From Albugo candida (Eukaryota > Oomycota > Peronosporomycetes > Albuginales > Albuginaceae): DNA of 25,350 nt. The notes beneath the pieces were generated by a model. The model had not been told where the DNA came from, searched no databases, and worked only from the letters and a program-made list of their open reading frames with translations. Below, in pieces: positions 19,424 to 25,350 of the stretch. A program made the translations under genes and the position numbers. The stretch covers positions 1 through 25,350 of the forward strand of contig CAJNAR010000090.1 of assembly GCA_905220665.1 (NCBI GenBank), read 5' to 3'. Within the stretch, counting starts at the first letter, position 1. Each line of letters opens with the position of its first letter.

Positions 19424-20593
19424 CTACACGAACGCAGTAATCAGGTACAGAATGACACCACATCCAATCATCAAGACTGGGGTGTCCATAGTGTGGGGCG
19501 CTGTTGCTTCTGCATACGCCATCGTTGGCGGTAAAATTGTGATTGCCAACAAGACTTGAGTAAAGTTGGCAAAATCAGCGTATTGCAATGCAGGGAAGAT
19601 CATTGCCGATAGGAAGACACAAGCGCTGCCCTCCAAACTTCGAGTGTATTTTCGTTTCGAGAAGCAGCCACGCGATTTGTACTTGTGACGCCCCCAAGTA
19701 ATTCCAATTGGTTCTGCCAGTCCGTCACCGATACCAGTGATGAAAACAATGATGAACGTTATCGCACCTTGTTCAGCAAAGAGCCATTTGAAAAACAATA
19801 AAATGAGCATTCCTGGCGCGATGTTGCCAGCAATAATCCATTTCAGAGTGTTTGGACGATCTTCAGGTCGGTCCAATGAATTGAACTGCAGCATGAAAAA
19901 CGTTGATTTTTCACGAATTGGTTTGATTAGCACCAAAAAGCCCAACATGCTGAAAAAATCGCCCCATGCCAGTGACAAAGGACCATGGAATTCGGATTTG
20001 ATCACCATTGGAACCAGATATGCTGCAAAATGCTGCAATTTTCGAGTGTAATTTACTTTGAAAAACGAAGATCGGTTGGTTATTATATAACCTTTTTCAT
20101 CCACTTCGCAATAGTGGCGGCAAATAAATCCGCCACATAATGATACCAACATCATTATTCCGAGTTTCGGAAGTTGTAACAGCCAAAACACGCCCGAATG
20201 AAAGAGATACGGTTGAGTGAAATATGTCACAACTATCAAACACAGTGCGAATAGAATGACTCCGATAACAAACACGAAATCAAAAGTCTTTGTCCAATCT
20301 CTTTCATAGTTTCCAGCAACTTCACCTTCCTCAACAAGTGAGGTTTTCACGTGTTGTAATTTATTCAGTGGTGTAAGTTCATGATCACAATTAGAAACTG
20401 ACGATGGTACTGGCACATATCGCGGTATCGACCTTGGAACTTTCCAAATTACGCGCAGTAAAATGTATATAAGAACAAAGCTGACCACGGGTGAGAGAAT
20501 CAAGACCAATGACTGAGTGGTTGTGATATTTACAGGCCATTCTGGTGACGAATCCACATTGTGTTCCGGTAAGGGGGATTCGCTCATTGACAT
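19424..20593 (-). CDS. Polytopic dolichol/phytol-kinase-like membrane protein with intact motifs
   Basis: A 389-residue intronless protein from ATG 20593 to TAG 19426-19424. About eight hydrophobic segments are visible: near 28-49, 104-125, 134-158, 189-202, 212-224, 253-272, 278-297 and 320-340, plus a C-terminal one. Motifs resembling the dolichol/phytol-kinase and CDP-lipid synthase superfamily are present: RKLQHF (184-189), AWGD (209-212), GIGDGLAEPIG (287-297, Asp290 a likely metal ligand), WGRHKY (300-305) and RSLEGS (318-323). Such enzymes transfer phosphate or cytidylyl groups to lipid alcohols in internal membranes. The exact substrate cannot be told. The plus-strand paralogue at 16041-17573 lacks these charged residues and has an extra repeat region. 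The start codon lies only 11 bp from the start of the divergent pseudogene at 20605. Confidence 0.85.
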   Translation of the reverse strand: MSMSESPLPEHNVDSSPEWPVNITTTQSLVLILSPVVSFVLIYILLRVIWKVPRSIPRYVPVPSSVSNCDHELTPLNKLQHVKTSLVEEGEVAGNYERDWTKTFDFVFVIGVILFALCLIVVTYFTQPYLFHSGVFWLLQLPKLGIMMLVSLCGGFICRHYCEVDEKGYIITNRSSFFKVNYTRKLQHFAAYLVPMVIKSEFHGPLSLAWGDFFSMLGFLVLIKPIREKSTFFMLQFNSLDRPEDRPNTLKWIIAGNIAPGMLILLFFKWLFAEQGAITFIIVFITGIGDGLAEPIGITWGRHKYKSRGCFSKRKYTRSLEGSACVFLSAMIFPALQYADFANFTQVLLAITILPPTMAYAEATAPHTMDTPVLMIGCGVILYLITAFV

Positions 20594-20604
20594 TCTCTAT
20601 CGAA

Positions 20605-21909
20605 ATGAGTCAAAATGATTCGATTATATTGCAGAAGAACACACTCGTCTTTCTTATCTCCGATCCACTCAATATCAGCAAATTACAACGCTCCGTGCGG
20701 CAAAAGCAACCAATCAAAATCAAGGTCAACGCTGCATCAATCACAGAAAATTCATTCTTTGTTTCCATAGAACGTCGTGTCCGTGAAGATTTCTTGATTG
20801 AGAAGAACTCAGTACTTGTATGCCAGGATTGATTTCTCGTATATTGCGTATTTACTCTCCTAGCATCGCGCAAGACATATCTCACTTGTTCGGTCGCTAT
20901 TCAAAGTCCTTTCGCTCAACTTGCGACAAATGTACCTGACAAAAACCGACAATTATTCAGTCAGATGAGAGAATGTGGATGTCATACTGCTGAATCGGAT
21001 TGGGGCATTCATCATTACCATTTATACGCAATCGAAAGGCAACTCTCTGGATGTTGTGAGTGTATGTATGTACTTGAGATGGTCAATAGCGCTGTATCAG
21101 CCGGCTTGCGGTTCTTCGACTGGCGATCGCGAAATGGTACAATTTCTATATCAGTCGTATGGCTTGGTTTTATTACTTTAACATGCTCTCGAAGACCTCA
21201 TCATAGTGTGTGAAGATTTTGACGCAGGTTCAGCAGAAGAAGAATGATATTTTATTCATTTCGACAATCACATTGACACAAACGCTCGATAACATAAATA
21301 TCTAATTGGGATGTCGGCACTGATCTGAAGCAAAAGTACAAAAAGAAGTAGAAGCAGTCAGAACCGTATGCAATAGAATGTTGAATGGTTTGCGTAGTAT
21401 CGTACATGCAGACGCAATGAAAATCGGTTGTTTGGGGCTCATCAATTTTGACGCTTATATATATTTCGCAAAATCAAGCAATCACTCGACACGCGAGACA
21501 TTGGAAGAACAGCTGGATCGGTTATGTAGAACGTTGTAACGTTTGCACATGGTGAATTCACTGATGCACCATTGAGTCACTAGTGTCGTGATCATCTTCT
21601 CAATCTTAGCGGCTTACTCGATTACAATGCACTTGACGAAATGGATTCTGGTCTTTTATTTACAAAAGCCAATTTGAGCAAGTTGAGAATAATGAATGAG
21701 TACATGATAAATAGAAGTTTGCCTTCTTTGGCTTGGCTGCTCGCTGCAAAAATGTGTACCAATAGAAAATTACCACATTTATGTCCAATTTGCTGTTCTG
21801 TGTGTCGTACTGACTTTTGCAAATCGATATCCTTTGTAATGAATGTAAAGTCGGAGCAAAAGTGACAAATAATCCGAATCGATCGACTGAAATGCCAAAA
21901 CGTATTTAG
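20605..21909 (+). pseudogene. Multi-exon pseudogene of an unidentified protein with C-terminal cysteine finger
   Basis: Coding-like segments connect through short introns in consistent phase: 20605-20811 (MSQNDSIILQKN...FVSIERRVREDFLIEKNS), 20864-21055 (SLVRSLFKVLSLNLRQMYL; ENVDVILLNRIGAFIITIYT), 21101 to about 21247 (DREMVQFLYQSYGLVLLL; HALEDLIIVCEDFD), about 21324-21535 (EVEAVRTVCNRMLNGLRSIV), and 21610 to the TAG at 21907-21909 (LRIMNEYMINRSLPSLAWLL; LPHLCPICCSVC). In-frame stops lie at 20966-20968 (TGA), 21179-21181 (TAA) and 21245-21247 (TGA). A frameshift near 21825-21832 separates the first cysteines from ILCNECKVGAKV. Introns 20812-20863, 21056-21100 and 21536-21609 have GT-AG ends. 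The final part resembles a C4-type zinc finger. I do not recognise the family; a link between the first three and the last two exons is likely but not proven. Confidence 0.6.
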
Positions 21910-21960
21910 AACAGCGCTGCAAAAGTGACCAATCGAACTTCGAAGCAAGACGCTCGCGAA

Positions 21961-23767
21961 ATGGACTTGTCGTCCTTTGCAAGTCTGAATGCGTCATCCA
22001 ACTTTTTTCGCAGCGAATTCTACAGCGATAAAAGAACACGAGAGTTTCGGCAGGTTCTGTATACCCGTACGTCACATTGCTTCGCGATAGTGTCTTTCCT
22101 GGTTCTGAGTTTCGACTTTTTATAGCCACAAGGCGTGGATGTATCGGCAAAATAATCTTTGTAATTCATGGAGAACGCCAAATTGCTTTTGTGAAATCGA
22201 TATACATAGACAAAGAATGGCGTGGAAGAGGATTAGCTCGTGTTTTGTTCTTACTGTGTTTGATGACAATTTGCGAAGAAAAGATGGTCAAAGAATTACA
22301 TCTCGAAGCCGAAGAAGATGAACTCCGATTCGGCAAACTCGTTCATCTTTATGAATGCTGGGGGTTTGGAAAAGCGAACAATGCTAAAGTCGACTATATT
22401 TATAACGATATGGAATGCTATCGGAAGGTTCCTATGGTTTTGGCTCTCACTGTAAGTTTAGCTTTCTCTCTATCGAGTCAATGACACTCATCTTCAATAT
22501 TTTAAGGAAGCTTGGCGCTCTAGATATTCGCTCTTACCTTTACGGGACATCAGACAAAAATGGTTCTGCATGTTAGTTTTCAAGTCTTCCGAAGGTCTGC
22601 ATCTTGTCGCAACAGAAAATGGCCAAGTAGAAATGAGTCAAGCGAAAAGTCAGGAATGCTTCTGGCAAATAATTTTTGATGACAATGGAAAATTGTTCCT
22701 GCGAAGCGTGTACGGAAAATTCTTGTGCGTCGAGAGAGATGGTAGAATTCTTGCCGATCGATCATTCAACTCAACGTGGGAGACTTTCGAGATTGTTTCG
22801 ATGGAAGACCATGAAGATGCCACCAATCAATCGACAACGAAGAATCAGACTGACAATTTCGCAGAAGTAAGAAGTTCAGTCGCACTGAAGAATTATCATG
22901 GTGGGTACTTGTGCATCGATGGAAATAATCGCAACATTACCTGCTCGTTAGTACCGACAATGTGGCTCAAAAACAATTCTCTTGAGCTGGTATGTGAGCC
23001 TTCGGAAGCTGATGCGAAGTTTCAAAGTATCGACCCAGAGCAGCAAATTCACAAATTTGGTCAAGTACAACTCGAAAACTACCATACTCAAAAGGGTACA
23101 AAGATGTCTCTTTCCGATGCTGCAAATGCGCTTCTCATATTACAACAGGCCCAAACTCCATATCAGAGTTGGGTATTTCGATATATGGTATCACTCGCAA
23201 ATATGTTTCGAGAAGATGGACATCCGGACTGGATTCAACTCGTCTTATTTCTGTGAGTTACTTCTTTCGATATATTATGTCATACTGATTCTCTACTTTA
23301 CTTGTAGGCGAGGCTTTAGTTTATTATTTTTAAACTCAACGGATGAAGCTACCGAAAATCTGAAATCAATATCGGCGAAGGAATGGCTTTTAGGTGTCTC
23401 CAGAGAAAACTTTGACGTAAGAGTCTTGTCATCCACTGACAATGATATCCCGGAAGCTCACGATGAGCTCAGCCCGCTCATAAATGATGAGTATCTGTAT
23501 CAAGTGCTCCTAAAAAGTGGAAACACATTACCAGAGGAAGCACTCGATATCGTTCGTTACTGGCTGGTCATATTGGGTACTAAACCTCCGGCACGGAGCA
23601 AAGTACATGATCATAGAGAGATATTATTAGCACTTCCAACCTACAACTTGTGTATTGAAGAGAGAATAGCACGTTTGCAGCCAAGTGAATTCGAGACCAG
23701 TATGTCGTATTATTTGGATCTGGCGAACAAATACCTTCCGGCAGTCTTACATTGGTATGATCTATAG
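21961..23767 (+). CDS. Fusion of GNAT acetyltransferase, fascin-like beta-trefoil and inactive myo-inositol-oxygenase-like domain
   Basis: Exons 21961-22066, 22126-22451, 22507-23252 and 23308-23767 join in phase (introns 59, 55 and 55 nt; the second ends AAG) to give 545 residues. The first ATG after the upstream stop is 21961. Residues about 36-125 are a GNAT domain with the acetyl-CoA loop RGRGLA (68-73) and RFGKLVHLYECWGF. Residues about 166-308 form a fascin-like beta-trefoil with three repeats (GKFLCVERDGRILADRS; GGYLCIDGNNRNI). Residues about 326-545 match myo-inositol oxygenase along its length: MSLSDAANALL, HPDWIQLV (383-390), NDEYLYQVL (452-460), LPEEAL and NKYLPAVLHW. The HD iron site is replaced (HDLGK position reads RGFSL, 394-398; GHDEY reads INDEY; RFHSF reads RYWLV), so oxygenase activity is unlikely. 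It follows a pseudogene stop by 51 bp and is clearly intact. Confidence 0.9.
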
Positions 23768-24100
23768 AAAAGCTTCATTAATATTATAATCTTTTATCTG
23801 CGAGCGCAATCTATGATTGGCTTTGCTTTAATAGTACGGAATTCAGATACAATGAATGCCTAATTGGAGTACTAAATCTGATGATAAATTCTCATTTATG
23901 ACTTAATTAAGGCTGACAAAGAGACCCGAATGGAATTCGCTCCGGAGTAATATCAACAAAAGCGAGGCAGAATAAGTACAAACGCGATCAAAGTCATCGC
24001 AGGACGCTACGGAACACACATAAGAATCTTTTCTCAGTGAGCTGCAAACTATATCAACGAGCATTTTGATCTGATACTTAGCGCTGTGTTGATCATTCAG
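23768..24100. other. Intergenic region upstream of SMG9
   Basis: About 330 bp without a recognised gene. It should contain the 3' end of the fusion gene and the promoter or first short exon of SMG9. A TTGATCATTCAG sequence ending at 24100 looks like a splice acceptor for the frame that leads into SMG9. Confidence 0.45.
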
Positions 24101-24172
24101 GATGGAAGCACAAGAAATCTTAAAAGTGATACATCATCAAAGGGAAATTTCTCAATTCTCTCGCGACCAGTT

Positions 24173-25350
24173 ATGGCAGAATGCGCGAATCCAACAATGC
24201 TCGAGAACTTGAGCAAAGAGAAGAAAAGCGATTCTGAATCTCCCAATCCACCCACAGCGTTAAAAGCGAAGATATATTCAAATAATCTTACTAATCAGTT
24301 GGCAAACAAAAGGACTGATGATATCCCACCGGCGGCATCACCGAATACTCCTGACAGAAAAAAAGAGAGCTTGACGGAAGCTTATACGCCAGAACAAGCT
24401 TTCTCGTACGCCTCGCCAGAATCGACACTGAAACGCGGGATTTCATCGGACTTCAAGCACTCTTCGTCGGTCAATTCAATATATAAGTCACCAACTCCGA
24501 TTGTCAGACTTCTGAAATCGAGTCCAATTGCGAAATGTCAATCGCCTTCGATGCCAAATTTAATCGACAGAAATCTCGCATTCCGATTTCCTCGACAAAG
24601 CATCAAACTTGTGAATGCCCAGCTGAATGTTGCTACAGATTTATATTCTTGTCTGGGAACATGTCTCGGTGCAACTGATCTCATGATTGTGGGCGTTCTT
24701 GGCTTGGATGGGGCCGGCAAAAGCACAATTGCATCGATACTTGCGGGTGAATTGGCTGAGCTGGGTTCTGACCAAGTGACAGAGGTGGTAACGGATAAAA
24801 ATGATGTGGAAAGTGTCGGAGTCTCATGCAAAGTAATTTCAAAAAATTCAATCTCTCTTGAACAACGCAAATCGAGAGGCATCGATCTATTGCTCAGTAG
24901 TGGGACAGATGATACACCTGGAAATATCATATTGCTCGATACCGAGCCAATTTTAAGCTCTCACTATCTGGATGAGATGTCGTTGACGCCCAAGAATTCC
25001 AAGTCTCAAGATGATACAAAGCATACCTCAAAAGCTGGAACTTCGCAGTATCAACGTATTAGCTTGAAAAAAATCGAGGCGAACTCGATTCAGCAGGCGA
25101 TATTTCTTTTCTCTGTCTGTCATTATGTCGTATTCGTTTATGATGACTTGAGCGATTTCAGCATACTGAAAGATTTCATTCATCGAGTCGATCTCAGTCT
25201 TCAGCAAGTACATGCTTCCAACAGATTGGCGGACTGCAAGCTGTCAGGTCAAAATCGCTTAGACGACAGCTTCCATGTGGCAAAGCTGCTTTTTATCGCC
25301 AATAGATTGGACGCGCACTCAATTCCCAGTAATCTGCACCAATTTGACCA
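24173..25350 (+). CDS. SMG9: SMG9, nonsense-mediated mRNA decay factor (5' part, runs off the window)
   Basis: An uninterrupted frame of 392 codons from ATG 24173 to the window edge. Residues 1 to about 140 are polar and low-complexity (Ser, Pro, Lys rich), as in the disordered N-terminus of SMG9. A P-loop domain follows: VGVLGLDGAGKST (173-185, Walker A), GIDLLLS, ILLDTEPILS (253-262), IFLFSVCHYVVFVYDD (310-325) and LLFIAN. This order and spacing match SMG9, which with SMG8 binds and restrains the SMG1 kinase that phosphorylates UPF1 during mRNA surveillance. The frame is open upstream to 24041 and encodes a plausible GNFSILSRPV before the ATG, so an upstream exon joined at 24100 is possible. 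The 3' end is missing. Confidence 0.85.
   Translation, partial: MAECANPTMLENLSKEKKSDSESPNPPTALKAKIYSNNLTNQLANKRTDDIPPAASPNTPDRKKESLTEAYTPEQAFSYASPESTLKRGISSDFKHSSSVNSIYKSPTPIVRLLKSSPIAKCQSPSMPNLIDRNLAFRFPRQSIKLVNAQLNVATDLYSCLGTCLGATDLMIVGVLGLDGAGKSTIASILAGELAELGSDQVTEVVTDKNDVESVGVSCKVISKNSISLEQRKSRGIDLLLSSGTDDTPGNIILLDTEPILSSHYLDEMSLTPKNSKSQDDTKHTSKAGTSQYQRISLKKIEANSIQQAIFLFSVCHYVVFVYDDLSDFSILKDFIHRVDLSLQQVHASNRLADCKLSGQNRLDDSFHVAKLLFIANRLDAHSIPSNLHQFD

Noticed and set aside
1..25350. CRISPR arrays, bacterial operons, ribosome binding sites
   Set aside because: No regularly spaced repeats were seen, and the introns, retroelements and SMG9 show that this is eukaryotic nuclear DNA.

Overview
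The window looks like nuclear DNA of an oomycete (water mould), possibly an Albugo-like species. The inference rests on four things: very short GT-AG introns (about 45-74 nt), moderately AT-rich sequence, retroelement proteins of the type common in oomycete genomes, and compact gene spacing. The exact species cannot be read from the sequence.

Left part, about 1-9431: a graveyard of retrotransposons on the minus strand. A decayed Ty3/Gypsy element (gag-like 9431-8969, reverse transcriptase and RNase H about 8142-6758, integrase 1710-834) is split by a Ty1/Copia element (1711-6752). The Copia element has two 212-214 bp LTRs and a 5-bp target duplication, GATAG. The cut lies between the Gypsy RNase H and its integrase, so this is a nested insertion. 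Both elements carry many stops and frameshifts, and each contains a private tandem duplication (82 bp in Copia, 55 bp in Gypsy).

Middle part, about 9432-16040: mostly gene-poor. It contains one recognisable gene, a mitochondrial-type half ABC transporter of the ABCB8/ABCB10 group (11762-13831, three introns). It has one frameshift and one in-frame TGA, although its splice sites and ATPase motifs are intact. Two short minus-strand coding-like stretches (10842-11066 and about 15256-15465) contain stops and were not identified.

Right part, 16041-25350: gene-dense. Two convergent paralogues of a polytopic dolichol/phytol-kinase-like membrane protein flank a 1.85-kb spacer. The minus copy (20593-19424) keeps the charged motifs of the family. 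The plus copy (16041-17573) has replaced nearly all of them and gained a proline-rich repetitive N-terminus, so it looks like a pseudoenzyme. A multi-exon pseudogene (20605-21909) starts 11 bp from the minus copy. It is followed after about 50 bp by an intact four-exon gene (21961-23767) encoding an unusual fusion of GNAT acetyltransferase, fascin-like beta-trefoil and a myo-inositol-oxygenase-like domain that has lost its di-iron ligands. The window ends inside the 5' part of SMG9, a subunit of the SMG1 kinase complex of nonsense-mediated mRNA decay.

The main candidates for new biology are the GNAT-fascin-MIOX fusion and the active/inactive kinase-like pair.
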